DNA of 39,871 bases from Candidatus Nomurabacteria bacterium GW2011_GWE1_32_28 (GCA_000989515.1 LBOM01000001.1:125260-165130), one strand, 5' to 3'. Positions 1 to 10,227 are shown, counted from the first letter of the stretch. The notes: generated by a model not told the origin, from the letters alone. Program-made: numbers and translations.

Positions 1-168
1 AAAAGTGATCCAGTGATGGCTGTATCTACTGTAGATGGAAAAGAAGAATCTATTGTAGGCTATGACCTAAGCCCTAATGGAATACGTGAATATTTAAAAT
101 TAGATGAAGTTAAATTTGTTGATACTTGTAATTGGGGACATTTTGGTAGGAATTTTAATTGGGATTAA
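1..168 (+). CDS. C-terminal end of a hypothetical protein (5' truncated by window)
   Basis: Open frame 1 from base 1 to TAA at 166-168 (KSDPVMAVSTVDGKEESIVGYDLS...NFNWD). Confidence 0.5.
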   Translation, partial: KSDPVMAVSTVDGKEESIVGYDLSPNGIREYLKLDEVKFVDTCNWGHFGRNFNWD

Positions 169-233
169 ATATTATAAAAATTTAGGAATGTGATATAATA
201 ATACTTATATTATAAATAATTTTAATTAAAAAT

Positions 234-929
234 ATGAATAAGTATGGAATTATAGTTTTACTAATAATAGTGCTTGGTTTGGGTTATTGGGTGTCTGTCG
301 GAACCAAAAAAGACTCAACAAATTCTCCAACTGATGAAATAAATTTATTTGGCGATGATTCTAAAGAAAACGTAGACCAGAATCAAATGCAAAACGAACA
401 AGCTGGAGAGGTAAATAAAGAAATTAATAATAATCAAATAGAAAATACAAAAATTATGAAAGCAATATTACACACAAATAAAGGAGATATTACAATTCAA
501 TTTAATCCTTCTACACCAAAAACAGTAGAAAACTTTATTAAACTTGCAAGAGAAGGTTTTTATGATGGTACAAAATTTCATAGAGTGATAAAAGATTTTA
601 TGAGCCAGGGAGGGGACCCACTTTCAAAAGATGATTTAAAGAAAGATTCTTGGGGAACTGGAGGACCTGGATATCAATTTGCTGATGAAATAAATGATGA
701 GAATAGTAATGAAGTAGGTACGATATCGATGGCAAATGCTGGACCTAATACAAATGGTAGTCAATTCTTTATTAATGCAGCTGATAATAATTTTCTAGAT
801 ACAAAACATACTGTATTTGGAAAAGTTGTTGATGGGCTCGATGTAGCTCTAGCAATTAATTCTGTTAAGGTAGATAGTAGCGATAAACCCCTAGAACCTA
901 TTGTTATTGAGAGTATTACAGTTAATTAA
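234..929 (+). CDS. Peptidyl-prolyl cis-trans isomerase, cyclophilin type, with N-terminal membrane anchor
   Basis: FHRVIKDFMSQGGDP, GTISMANAGPNTNGSQFFI and HTVFGKVVDG are cyclophilin motifs; N-terminal hydrophobic segment. Confidence 0.95.
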   Translation: MNKYGIIVLLIIVLGLGYWVSVGTKKDSTNSPTDEINLFGDDSKENVDQNQMQNEQAGEVNKEINNNQIENTKIMKAILHTNKGDITIQFNPSTPKTVENFIKLAREGFYDGTKFHRVIKDFMSQGGDPLSKDDLKKDSWGTGGPGYQFADEINDENSNEVGTISMANAGPNTNGSQFFINAADNNFLDTKHTVFGKVVDGLDVALAINSVKVDSSDKPLEPIVIESITVN

Positions 930-957
930 ATTAATTAATATATGTTATAATGCAAAG

Positions 958-1722
958 GTGGAAACAGAAACTGCAGATAATTTATATCAAATTAAAACCA
1001 AATCTTTTGAAGGACCATTTCATTTATTACTTTCTTTGATAGAAGAAAGAAAATTTTTTATTAACGATTTATCTTTAGCTCAGGTAACTGAAGATTATTT
1101 AAATTATCTAAAAAAGTTACAAGAAGATGAATCTTTTTTAAGAGATAAAAAGACTTTTGAAATCTCAAATTTTATAGTAGTAGCAGCTACACTTGTCTTA
1201 ATAAAATCAAAATCACTTTTACCTAATCTTAGTTTAACTTCTGAAGAAGAAAGTGATATTTCTATCTTAGAAGACAGGTTAAAATTATACGAACTTTATA
1301 CTAAATTAGGAGGTCATGTAAAAGATATGTTTGGTGAAAAAATAATATTTGCACCACTTGAAAGAAAAAATGATGTATTAATATTCCTACCAGATGATCA
1401 AATTACAAAAGAAAGCATGATGACCTTTGCTCATGATGTATTAGATAAAATACCTAAAAAAGTTTTTTTACCTAAAGTTGAAGTAAAAAAAGTGATGAGC
1501 ATAGAAGAAATGATAGATAAATTGACTGAAAGAATAGAAGGAGCACTCAAAATGAGCTTTAAAGATTTTTCTGGTGCAATAAAGACACGAGAAGAAAAGG
1601 TAGTTGTAATCGTTGGTTTTCTTGCTATGCTAGAGCTTATAAGGCAAGGTATACTACACGCAGTGCAAGAAAATAATTTTGAGGATATCATGATAGAGAA
1701 GCAGGAATTAATTACAAATTAA
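958..1722 (+). CDS. scpA: Segregation and condensation protein A
   Basis: FEGPFHLLLSLIEERKFFINDLSLAQVTEDYL is typical ScpA. GTG start at 958 preferred over the track start: TATAAT at 946-951 lies 6 nt upstream. Confidence 0.9.
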   Translation: METETADNLYQIKTKSFEGPFHLLLSLIEERKFFINDLSLAQVTEDYLNYLKKLQEDESFLRDKKTFEISNFIVVAATLVLIKSKSLLPNLSLTSEEESDISILEDRLKLYELYTKLGGHVKDMFGEKIIFAPLERKNDVLIFLPDDQITKESMMTFAHDVLDKIPKKVFLPKVEVKKVMSIEEMIDKLTERIEGALKMSFKDFSGAIKTREEKVVVIVGFLAMLELIRQGILHAVQENNFEDIMIEKQELITN

Positions 1723-1754
1723 TGATTATGATTTTTAAAATGAGTTAAAAAAAT

Positions 1755-2312
1755 ATGAATTTAGAACAAAAAATAGAAGCAATACTTTTTTTCAAAGGAG
1801 AATCAATATCGAGGAAGAAGCTTTCTGAATTTTTAGAAGTTGGTCAAATTGAAATAAATGAAAGTATAGAAAAATTAAAAGAAAGTTTAAAAGATAGAGG
1901 AGTAGTGTTACAAGAAAAAGAAAATGAGATTACTTTAGGCACGTCTCCTGAGCTTTCAGATATTATAGAAAAATTACAAAAAGAAGAATTAAATAAAGAA
2001 CTTTCAAAAGCAAGCTTGGAAACATTATCAATTGTTCTTTATAAAAATGGTGTAAGTCGATCTTTAATTGATTATATACGAGGAGTAAATTCTAGTTTTA
2101 CATTAAGAGCACTATCTATAAGGGGATTGGTAGAAAAGAGTATTGATAAAGAAGATAGTAGGCGTTATATATATAAACCTACATTCCAGTTGCTTTCTTT
2201 TATGGGTGTTAAATCTGTTGAAGAATTGCCGGATTATGAATTAGTAAATAAATCTATTGAAAGTACAGAAGAGAATTTGAAAAGTGAATTGCAAAATGAT
2301 GAAAATTTTTAA
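1755..2312 (+). CDS. scpB: Segregation and condensation protein B
   Basis: Winged-helix ScpB pattern (KIEAILFFKGESISRKKLSEFL; LETLSIVLYKNGVSRSLIDYIRGVNSSFTLRALSIRGLV), directly after scpA. Confidence 0.9.
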   Translation: MNLEQKIEAILFFKGESISRKKLSEFLEVGQIEINESIEKLKESLKDRGVVLQEKENEITLGTSPELSDIIEKLQKEELNKELSKASLETLSIVLYKNGVSRSLIDYIRGVNSSFTLRALSIRGLVEKSIDKEDSRRYIYKPTFQLLSFMGVKSVEELPDYELVNKSIESTEENLKSELQNDENF

Positions 2313-3213
2313 TAAATTTGATTTTTCTAATAAAGATAATAATCTTTTGTATTTTATTTTATTTATTTTTTTATTATTAGGTATTTTCTTTTCTACCGAA
2401 AATAATAGATTAAATAATGAATACATACGACAAGAAAATAAATTTTTAGAAATACAAAAAATACTTGATGGAGTTTTGATAGAAGCAGAAGCAGTGTCTG
2501 TCTATGATGTGACTATTAGTAGGAAGATTTATAGTAAGAATGATGAAACAAAGATGCCAATTGCTTCAATTGCGAAGATCATGACAGTAGTTTCAGCTTT
2601 AAATAATTCTAAATCAAGTGATCTAGTGTCTATTACACTTGATGCTATTAGACAAGAAGGTGATTATCAGTTTTTTGTTTATGAAAAATTTAATATTATA
2701 GATTTAGCAAAATTTACTTTAATAGGTTCATCTAATGATGGTGCATATGCTTTTGCTGAGAATAAAACTAATTTTCTAGAAAAAATAAATGAAAAAGCAA
2801 AAAAAATAGGTATGGATAATACTTTATTTTTTAATTTTACGGGGTTAGATATTAATGAGACGACCCCTGGTGTATTTTCTTCAGCTAGTGATGTAAATAT
2901 TATGGCTATTTATGCATCAAAAGCTTATCCAGAAGTATTTAGTAAAAGTATCTTACCAGAGATATCTATAAAATCTAAAAATGGTTTTAATCATAATATA
3001 AAAAATACAAATATAATATTAGACAAGATTCCTAATATTTTATTTTCTAAGACGGGATTTACTGAATTAGCTAAGGGAAATTTAGTAATAATTTATAAAA
3101 ATAAACATGGACACGATATTGCAATTACAGTACTTGGTTCAAGTATTGATGGCAGGTTTACTGATATGGAAAAGATAATAGACGTATTATATAATTTAGA
3201 TTATGGAAATTAG
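2296..3213 (+). CDS. D-alanyl-D-alanine carboxypeptidase (S11 family, PBP5-like)
   Basis: SxxK (PIASIAKIMT), SxN-like SSND and KTG (FSKTGFT) motifs; overlaps the scpB 3' end. Confidence 0.85.
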   Translation: MMKIFNKFDFSNKDNNLLYFILFIFLLLGIFFSTENNRLNNEYIRQENKFLEIQKILDGVLIEAEAVSVYDVTISRKIYSKNDETKMPIASIAKIMTVVSALNNSKSSDLVSITLDAIRQEGDYQFFVYEKFNIIDLAKFTLIGSSNDGAYAFAENKTNFLEKINEKAKKIGMDNTLFFNFTGLDINETTPGVFSSASDVNIMAIYASKAYPEVFSKSILPEISIKSKNGFNHNIKNTNIILDKIPNILFSKTGFTELAKGNLVIIYKNKHGHDIAITVLGSSIDGRFTDMEKIIDVLYNLDYGN

Positions 3214-3305
3214 AATTAAAACATAAAAGTTTCCCATATCCCTGGTATAGGGGAAGAAAAGATGGATTTTGAGTAAATTTTATAGAAATGTTATAGTCCT
3301 AATAT

Positions 3306-4277
3306 ATGTTAAAAAAGAAATTAAAAATTGGAGTGCTTTTTGGTGGTAAATCAGCAGAATATGAAGTTTCTGTTGTTTCAGCCGAGAATATTATTAAAGC
3401 TTTAGATAAAAATAAATATCAAATATACCCAATAAAAATAAACAGAGAAGGAGAATTCGATTTAGCTTCTCTTGAAAAAGTAGATTTGGTTTTTCCAATA
3501 CTTCATGGACCATTTGGAGAAGATGGAAGTATGCAAGGATTGTTAAAAATTCTTGGGATACCTTTTGTTGGACCTAGTGTACTTGGTTCTGCTCTTGGAA
3601 TGGATAAAGATGTCATGAAAAGGCTTTTTAGAGATGCAGGTATTCCTATCGGGAAATTCATTACTGTTCATTCTAATGAAAAAATTTCTTTTGAAAAAGT
3701 TAGAAAAGTCCTTGGTCTTCCAGTATTCATTAAACCTGCAAACATGGGTTCTTCTATTGGAATTAGTAAAGTTAATAATAAAAAAGAATTTGAAAAGGCA
3801 ATTAAGGAGGCATTCTTATATGATTCAAAAATTGTGATTGAAGAAAATATAAGTGGGCAGGAAATAGAATGTTCTATTTTGGGAAATGAAAATCCAATGG
3901 CTTCAACCTTAGGAGAGGTCATTCCTAAAAATGATTTTTATTCATATAAAGCAAAATATGTAGATCAAGATGGTGCAGTACTTTTAATACCTGCGAGACT
4001 TTCAAAAATAATAACTAAGAAAGTTCAAAATATAGCAATAAAAGTATTTAAAGTATTAAATTGTGAAGGAATGGGAAGAGTAGATTTTTTTGTTAAAAAA
4101 AGTGGAGAAATAATAGTGAATGAAATAAATACAATTCCTGGGTTTACTCCTATTAGTATGTATCCAAAATTATGGGAAGCAAGTGGAATATCAACTACCA
4201 AGCTTTTAGATAGATTAATAGAGCTTTCAATAGAACGATTTGAAACAGAATCAAGATTAAAAAATATTATTAAATAA
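3306..4277 (+). CDS. ddl: D-alanine--D-alanine ligase
   Basis: GVLFGGKSAEYEVSVVSA, HGPFGEDGSMQGLL, VNEINTIPGFTPISMYPKLWEASGIS. Confidence 0.97.
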   Translation: MLKKKLKIGVLFGGKSAEYEVSVVSAENIIKALDKNKYQIYPIKINREGEFDLASLEKVDLVFPILHGPFGEDGSMQGLLKILGIPFVGPSVLGSALGMDKDVMKRLFRDAGIPIGKFITVHSNEKISFEKVRKVLGLPVFIKPANMGSSIGISKVNNKKEFEKAIKEAFLYDSKIVIEENISGQEIECSILGNENPMASTLGEVIPKNDFYSYKAKYVDQDGAVLLIPARLSKIITKKVQNIAIKVFKVLNCEGMGRVDFFVKKSGEIIVNEINTIPGFTPISMYPKLWEASGISTTKLLDRLIELSIERFETESRLKNIIK

Positions 4278-4321
4278 ACTTTTTTATTTAATAAAAAAAG
4301 ATTTATGCTATATTGTATTCT

Positions 4322-4882
4322 ATGCAGGCAGTTGAAACCGATGAAGAAATAATTACTAGATACAAGAATGGAGAAGAAGAACTTTTCAAGATGCTTATTG
4401 AAAGATATTCTTCTTCTCTTTTTAATTTTGCTATTTATCTTACAAATTTAAATTATGCACCAGATTTAGTACAAGAAGTCTTTATAAAAGTTTGGAAAAA
4501 TTTGAATAAATTTAATGAAGAAAAGGCAAGTTTTAAAACTTGGATTTTTACTATAGCAAAAAATACTGCCACAGATTTTCTAAGAAAAAAGAAAAGTTTA
4601 TTGTTTTCTGATATAGAGACAACTGAAGAAGACAATAGCTTTGAAGAGAATATATTGGATGAAAATTTATTACAGGATGAAGCATTACAAAAATTACAAG
4701 ATATTGATCTTTTGAATGAATTATTAGCAAAACTTGATATAAATTATAGGACTATTCTTTTATTACATTATCAGGAAGATATGACTTTTGAAGAAATAGG
4801 AAAAATTTTGAAAAAACCTCTAAACACAGTGAAGAGCCAACATCGTCGTGCAATTCTTGATTTAAGAAAATTGCTATCTTGA
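4322..4882 (+). CDS. RNA polymerase sigma factor, ECF/sigma-70 family
   Basis: Region 2 (DLVQEVFIKVWKNLNKFNEEKASFKTWIFTIAKNTATDFLRKKK) and region 4 (LLLHYQEDMTFEEIGKILKKPLNTVKSQHRRAILDLRKLL). ATG 4322 preferred, 7 nt after TATATT. Confidence 0.92.
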   Translation: MQAVETDEEIITRYKNGEEELFKMLIERYSSSLFNFAIYLTNLNYAPDLVQEVFIKVWKNLNKFNEEKASFKTWIFTIAKNTATDFLRKKKSLLFSDIETTEEDNSFEENILDENLLQDEALQKLQDIDLLNELLAKLDINYRTILLLHYQEDMTFEEIGKILKKPLNTVKSQHRRAILDLRKLLS

Positions 4883-4897
4883 TTAATAAAATAAAAA

Positions 4898-4930
4898 CCA
4901 GCCTTTTAAAAGGCTGGAATAATTTTAATT
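4898..4930 (+). terminator. Intrinsic terminator after sigma factor gene
   Basis: CCAGCCTTTTAAAAGGCTGG perfect hairpin (4898-4917) followed by AATAATTTTAATTTT. Confidence 0.75.
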
Positions 4931-4939
4931 TTAAGATAT

Positions 4940-5074
4940 TTAGTATATTAATCTTTCCTTTTGCTTTTTTTTGTTCTTTTTGTGGAAAGGAACAAAAAGG
5001 ACAAATAGAAATAAAACACCAAGCAATATAAATAATACGTTTTCTAACGATTCGGTATTCATTATAAACTCCAT
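4940..5074 (-). CDS. Putative 44-aa single-pass membrane protein
   Basis: MEFIMNTESLENVLFILLGVLFLFVLFVPFHKKNKKKQKERLIY: hydrophobic helix plus basic tail; below the track length cut-off. Confidence 0.4.
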   Translation of the reverse strand: MEFIMNTESLENVLFILLGVLFLFVLFVPFHKKNKKKQKERLIY

Positions 5075-5188
5075 TTTTTATTATATAATAAATTGAACTA
5101 TTATTATTCTATTATAACATAGATAAAAAATAACTCAAGTTATCTTAATAAATGCACCAAAACATGTTCTATATCGTATATATAGTAT

Positions 5189-5596
5189 ATGGAAAAAGAG
5201 TTAAAAGACGTTTTTTTAAAGGCTAAATATCAAGATCAGTCAAATTTAGTTGAAAATATTTGGAAAAATATACTTATACGTGATAGACGTATAGCTTTTA
5301 TAAAGTTTTGGGTTTTTTCTTTTTTGAGTTTTTCTTCTTTGATCGGACTCATACCAGCTTGGAAAATATTATCAAACGACTTAGCGCAGTCTGGTGTTTA
5401 TGAGTATTTTTCTCTTATGTTTTCTAATAGTAATTATATTTTGTCTTATTGGAAAGAACTTACTTTCTCTATTGCTGAAGTTTTGCCAACGACGAGTATT
5501 CTTTTATTATTTTCGCTTGTTTTTGTAGTATTATTATCAGCTAAATATGCGTCAAGACAGGTTAATAAAAGTCAATTTAAATTATCATTTAATTAA
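5189..5596 (+). CDS. Small membrane protein, possible anti-sigma partner of the ECF factor
   Basis: Two hydrophobic segments; gene order after sigma factor. Confidence 0.45.
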   Translation: MEKELKDVFLKAKYQDQSNLVENIWKNILIRDRRIAFIKFWVFSFLSFSSLIGLIPAWKILSNDLAQSGVYEYFSLMFSNSNYILSYWKELTFSIAEVLPTTSILLLFSLVFVVLLSAKYASRQVNKSQFKLSFN

Positions 5597-5611
5597 TAAC
5601 AAATAAAAAAT

Positions 5612-6106
5612 ATGAAAAAAATATATGAAGATATAAAAAAAGTTTTTGATTCTAAGGTTTCAGTTGGATTTATCTATGGAATTGCTGCAGCTATAATAAT
5701 GATATTAATATTTTCTATTGGTGTATCTGTTGGATTTCATAAAGCATCTTTTGGACAAGCTTGGGGAGAAAATTATGAACGTAATTTTGGAATGATGCCA
5801 GGTGGAATGATGTTTAATGAAGATAATTTTCCAAATGCACATGGAGCAATAGGTAAGATTATAAAAATAGAGTTACCAACAATAATAGTACAAGATAAAG
5901 ATAATATAGAAAAAGTGGTCTTAATCAAAGATGATACTCAAATACAAGAAAAAAGAGAAGATATGTCAGTTAATAATTTAAAGATAGATGATTTTATTGT
6001 TGTAATAGGTAATCCAAATGAACAAGGTCAAATAGAAGCGAAACTTATCCGTATTATGCCATCACCAGAATTAATAAAAAATACTGATTTTAGATTAAAA
6101 AAATAA
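5612..6106 (+). CDS. Membrane-anchored protein with DUF5666-like C-terminal domain
   Basis: TM helix then GAIGKIIKIELPTIIVQDKDNIEKVVLIKDDTQIQ...IDDFIVVIGNPNEQGQIEAKLIRIMP. Confidence 0.5.
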   Translation: MKKIYEDIKKVFDSKVSVGFIYGIAAAIIMILIFSIGVSVGFHKASFGQAWGENYERNFGMMPGGMMFNEDNFPNAHGAIGKIIKIELPTIIVQDKDNIEKVVLIKDDTQIQEKREDMSVNNLKIDDFIVVIGNPNEQGQIEAKLIRIMPSPELIKNTDFRLKK

Positions 6107-6113
6107 AAAAAAT

Positions 6114-7769
6114 ATGAAAAATTATTTAAGTAAAATTAAGTTATATATTTTTTCTAACAAAAAGGTCAGTATCAGTATATTACTATTTATAATAGTTTTA
6201 AGTTATTGGGGGTTTAATAAAATAATAGATACTACCGGAGAAAAACAATATATAACTACAACTGCACAAAAGGGAACTATTATTTCTTCTATTAGTGCAA
6301 CTGGACAAATAGAAAGTTCTAGTCAGATAGACTTAAAAACAAATGTTAGCAGTGAGATAGTTTATATTGGAGCTAAGGCAGGAGATATTGTTAAAAAAGG
6401 AAAAACTATCTTTTCTTTAGATGCTCGTGATGCACAAAGAAATGTTAGAAATGCTAAAACAAGTTTAGAAACAGCAAAACTAGAGCTAGAAAAATTTCAA
6501 GAAGCACCAGACACAGTAGATGTACTTGAAATTAAAAAAGCGATTACAGATGCAGAAGCTTCTAAACTTGATGCAGAAAAAGTAATAAAAGAAAAATATA
6601 GGACTTTACTTAATACTTCTATAGTAGCTTCTTCTGTAAATCCATCAGATGAACAAACTCCCCCTACCATAAGTGGGACATATATAAAAGACAAGGAAGC
6701 TGTGATTACTATAAATATATATCAGACAGGAAATGGAGCATATTTTAGTGCAAGTAGTGTTCCAGCTGGAATAGTGACTGGTTCAGGAAATGTAACTACA
6801 GTACTTACTCAACCGATTGGTGATTCTGGTCTTTATATAAAATTTGCAACAGCTTCTTCAAGTCAATCAACTTGGGTTATTACACTTCCAAATAAATCTG
6901 CAAATAGTTATTATTCAAATGAGATTTTATATCAAGATGCAATAGATAATCAAAAAAAAGTAAATGATTCAGCAGATCTTATTATCGCTCAAAATAATAA
7001 AAAATTAAATGATCTTTATGAACCAGATGCTCTTACACTAAGAACTAAACAACTTGCAGTAAAACAAGCAGAAGATTTACTTTTAGATGCACAAGTAGCA
7101 TTATCTGATTATTATGTTTATGCACCATTTGATGGAACTATTGCAAGTATAATAGGAAAGATAGGAGATACTGCTTCTGGTGTATTGGGTTCAATAATTA
7201 CAAATCAAGATATTGCAACTCTTTCAATGAATGAAGTAGATGTATCTAAAATAAAACTTGGTCAGAAAGCCACGATAACTTTTGATGCAATAGAAAATTT
7301 GACCATGACAGGAACTGTTTCAGAGATAGATACTCTTGGTACTGTATCTCAAGGCGTTGTGTCTTATAACGTAAAAATTACTTTTGATACAAAAGATAAT
7401 CAAGTAAAACCTGGAATGAGCGTCTCTGCATCAATTATTACTGATTCCAAAACAGATATACTGATAGTGCCTTCTAGCGCGATAAAAACAAATGGTAATA
7501 TAAAATATGTACAAATGTTCTCAACTCCACTTCCTACTATGTTAGTAGAATCTCAGGGTGTATCGTCAAAAGAAATACCAATACAAGTAGAAATAGAAAC
7601 AGGAATTTCAGATGATACAAATACGGAAATTATTTCTGGAATAAAAGAAGGAGACCAGATAATTTCTCGTACCATAGTCACAACTAGTACAACTGCATCA
7701 GCTTCATCATCGTCATCTCTTCTTGGTGGAACGAATATAAAAGGAATTGGTGGAGGAGGTATGCGCTAG
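6114..7769 (+). CDS. HlyD/MacA-type efflux periplasmic adaptor subunit
   Basis: Lipoyl/barrel-sandwich halves (VGAKAGDIVKKGKTIFSLD; DYYVYAPFDGTIASIIGKIGD), coiled-coil segments, followed by MacB genes. Confidence 0.88.
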   Translation: MKNYLSKIKLYIFSNKKVSISILLFIIVLSYWGFNKIIDTTGEKQYITTTAQKGTIISSISATGQIESSSQIDLKTNVSSEIVYIGAKAGDIVKKGKTIFSLDARDAQRNVRNAKTSLETAKLELEKFQEAPDTVDVLEIKKAITDAEASKLDAEKVIKEKYRTLLNTSIVASSVNPSDEQTPPTISGTYIKDKEAVITINIYQTGNGAYFSASSVPAGIVTGSGNVTTVLTQPIGDSGLYIKFATASSSQSTWVITLPNKSANSYYSNEILYQDAIDNQKKVNDSADLIIAQNNKKLNDLYEPDALTLRTKQLAVKQAEDLLLDAQVALSDYYVYAPFDGTIASIIGKIGDTASGVLGSIITNQDIATLSMNEVDVSKIKLGQKATITFDAIENLTMTGTVSEIDTLGTVSQGVVSYNVKITFDTKDNQVKPGMSVSASIITDSKTDILIVPSSAIKTNGNIKYVQMFSTPLPTMLVESQGVSSKEIPIQVEIETGISDDTNTEIISGIKEGDQIISRTIVTTSTTASASSSSSLLGGTNIKGIGGGGMR

Positions 7770-7779
7770 ATCATTATAT

Positions 7780-8463
7780 ATGATTGAAGTAAAAGATATT
7801 ACAAAAATTTATAAAAGTAGTGTAGAAGATTTTAAAGCTTTAAAGGGAGTAAGTTTTACTATCTTAGATGGAGAATATGTAGCCATTATGGGACCTTCTG
7901 GTTCTGGTAAGTCAACATTGATGCATATTCTTGGGGCATTAGATAGTCCATCTTCTGGAAAATATCTTCTTGATGGTAAGGATGTATCTATGCTTTCTGA
8001 CGACGAGCTTGCAGATATCAGAAGAGATAAAATAGGTTTTGTTTTTCAGGCCTTTAATCTTTTACCTCGTGCATCAGTATTGCGCAATGTTTCATTGCCA
8101 CTTGTTTACGAAGGTGTACAGGGTGATGAACGAAACAAACGTGCAAGAACTGCGCTTTTAGATGCAGGATTAGAGGAAATTTATTTTGATCATCTTTCAA
8201 ATCAACTTTCTGGTGGACAAATTCAACGTGTGGCTATAGCTCGTGCTCTTGTAAATAATCCGACACTTATACTTGCAGATGAACCAACTGGGAACCTAGA
8301 TTCTAAAACAGGGGAAATAGTTTTAGCTACATTTCAAAAATTAAATCGTGATCTAGGACGTACTATTATTCTTATTACTCATGAACAAGATGTTGCTGAT
8401 CATGCAGATAGAATAATACATATAAGAGATGGAATAATAATAAGTGATAGAAAAAATAAATAA
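7780..8463 (+). CDS. ABC transporter ATP-binding protein, MacB/LolD family
   Basis: GPSGSGKST, LSGGQIQRVAIARAL, LILADEPTGNLDS. Start set to ATG 7780. Confidence 0.95.
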   Translation: MIEVKDITKIYKSSVEDFKALKGVSFTILDGEYVAIMGPSGSGKSTLMHILGALDSPSSGKYLLDGKDVSMLSDDELADIRRDKIGFVFQAFNLLPRASVLRNVSLPLVYEGVQGDERNKRARTALLDAGLEEIYFDHLSNQLSGGQIQRVAIARALVNNPTLILADEPTGNLDSKTGEIVLATFQKLNRDLGRTIILITHEQDVADHADRIIHIRDGIIISDRKNK

Positions 8464-8470
8464 AAAAATT

Positions 8471-9691
8471 ATGAAAATAAAAGATATTTTAGAAGAAACC
8501 TATAGTGCACTTTCATCAAACAAAATTCGTTCAGGACTTACGATGCTTGGTATTGTTATTGGTATTAGTTCTGTAATAGCGATGACAGCTATTGGAAACG
8601 GAGCACAAAGTTCTATAACAGACTCTATTCAATCTATTGGTTCTAATCTTATAACAATTCGTCCAGGAACAGCACGTGGAGTGGGGATGGAAGTAAGTAC
8701 TGGGCGTGGTACAGCTAAATCTTTAACGTTAGAAGATTCTTATGCACTTGAAAAAAATTTAATATCTATAAAAAATGTTTCACCAGAAGTATCGGGTCGC
8801 TATCAGGTAACAGCGAAAGGAACAAATACGAATACTACAGTAGATGGTATAACTTCTAATTATGCTGAAGTGCACAATATTCAAATTAATGAGGGATCAT
8901 TTATTTTAGATCAGAATGTTGAAAGTGGATCAAAAGTTGCAGTTATTGGTCCCACTGTACGTGATGATCTTTTTGGTGTAGATGGAAATGCCCTAGGACA
9001 AATGATTCGTATAAAAAATATGCAATTTAAAATTATAGGGATTACTGAAACAAAAGGAGGGTCATTTAATAGTACAGATGATATGATTTTTATTCCTATT
9101 ACAACAGCTCAAAGGTATTTTTCTGGTGATCAATATGTAACATCTATTAGTGTTGGAGCAGAAAGCGCCGAAGTAACTTCACAAGTACAGACTGACATTA
9201 CTACCATATTATTAGAAAGACATCATATCACAGACTCAACACTTGCAGACTTTTCTACACTAAATCAGGCAGATATAATAGCGACAGCTTCATCTATAAC
9301 AAGCACCTTTACGACGCTTCTTGCTGCAATAGCAGGTATTTCTCTTCTTGTTGGTGGTATTGGTATTATGAATATGATGCTTACTACCGTAACAGAAAGA
9401 ACTCGCGAGATAGGTTTAAGAAAAGCAATTGGTGCAAAGAGAAAAGATATAAGTAGTCAATTTTTATTAGAAGCTGTTATGCTTACTTTTATTGGTGGAA
9501 CTATTGGTGTGTTTTTAGGATGGCTTATTGCTTTTGTAATTACTAAGCTTGGAATAATTACAACAAAAGTTTCAGTAAGTTCTGTTTTATTAGCATTTGG
9601 TGTTTCTACTTTTATTGGAATTATATTTGGATATTATCCTGCAACTAGAGCATCAAAACTTAATCCAATAGAGGCATTAAGATATGAGTAA
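8471..9691 (+). CDS. ABC transporter permease, MacB family (FtsX-like)
   Basis: N-terminal ALSSNKIRSGLTMLGIVIGISSVIAM; C-terminal GIGIMNMMLTTVTERTREIGLRKAIGAK. Confidence 0.95.
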   Translation: MKIKDILEETYSALSSNKIRSGLTMLGIVIGISSVIAMTAIGNGAQSSITDSIQSIGSNLITIRPGTARGVGMEVSTGRGTAKSLTLEDSYALEKNLISIKNVSPEVSGRYQVTAKGTNTNTTVDGITSNYAEVHNIQINEGSFILDQNVESGSKVAVIGPTVRDDLFGVDGNALGQMIRIKNMQFKIIGITETKGGSFNSTDDMIFIPITTAQRYFSGDQYVTSISVGAESAEVTSQVQTDITTILLERHHITDSTLADFSTLNQADIIATASSITSTFTTLLAAIAGISLLVGGIGIMNMMLTTVTERTREIGLRKAIGAKRKDISSQFLLEAVMLTFIGGTIGVFLGWLIAFVITKLGIITTKVSVSSVLLAFGVSTFIGIIFGYYPATRASKLNPIEALRYE

Positions 9692-9728
9692 AAATTATTA
9701 TTAATATTTATTTAAAGTAGTAAAAAAT

Positions 9729-10139
9729 ATGCAAAATAAAAGAACAATTATTTATATGGTAATAAGTGTAGTTGTTATAATAGGGGTATTTTATGTAGGA
9801 ACGTTTTATGGAAAAAGCCAAACTTCAGCGTTAGTTTCTTCTAGGTTTGGTTCAAATATGCAAGATAGAACTGGTCAACCTGGAATAATAGGTGGAAATA
9901 ATAGAATTGTTGGTGGTGGTTTTTCTGTTGGTGAGATTATTTCTAAGGATGATAAAAGTGTTACTGTAAAGCTTGTAGATGGTGGATCAAGAATAATTTT
10001 TTTTAGTGCAAGCACAGATATAATAAAGACAACTATTGGATCTATGGATGATTTAGCAATAGGAACAGAAATTTCAACCACAGGTACTACAAATTCTGAT
10101 GGAAGTGTAACAGCTAAATCAATTCAAATACGATTATAA
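9729..10139 (+). CDS. Membrane-anchored DUF5666-like protein
   Basis: TM helix; VGEIISKDDKSVTVKLVDGGSRIIFFSASTDIIK...GTEISTTGTTNSDGSVTAKSIQIRL, resembling the 5612-6106 product. Confidence 0.5.
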   Translation: MQNKRTIIYMVISVVVIIGVFYVGTFYGKSQTSALVSSRFGSNMQDRTGQPGIIGGNNRIVGGGFSVGEIISKDDKSVTVKLVDGGSRIIFFSASTDIIKTTIGSMDDLAIGTEISTTGTTNSDGSVTAKSIQIRL

Positions 10140-10227
10140 TATAATAAAAAATTTTTGGGATTAGATTGACTTTTGTTGGGGTTTTTAAAATTTTTAATAG
10201 ATCCTTATTAGAAGGATAAAAATAGAA

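Noticed and set aside
3222-3270. Possible terminator TTTCCCATATCCCTGGTATAGGGGAA after the carboxypeptidase gene
   Set aside because: Imperfect stem without a clear U-tract; not confident enough to list.
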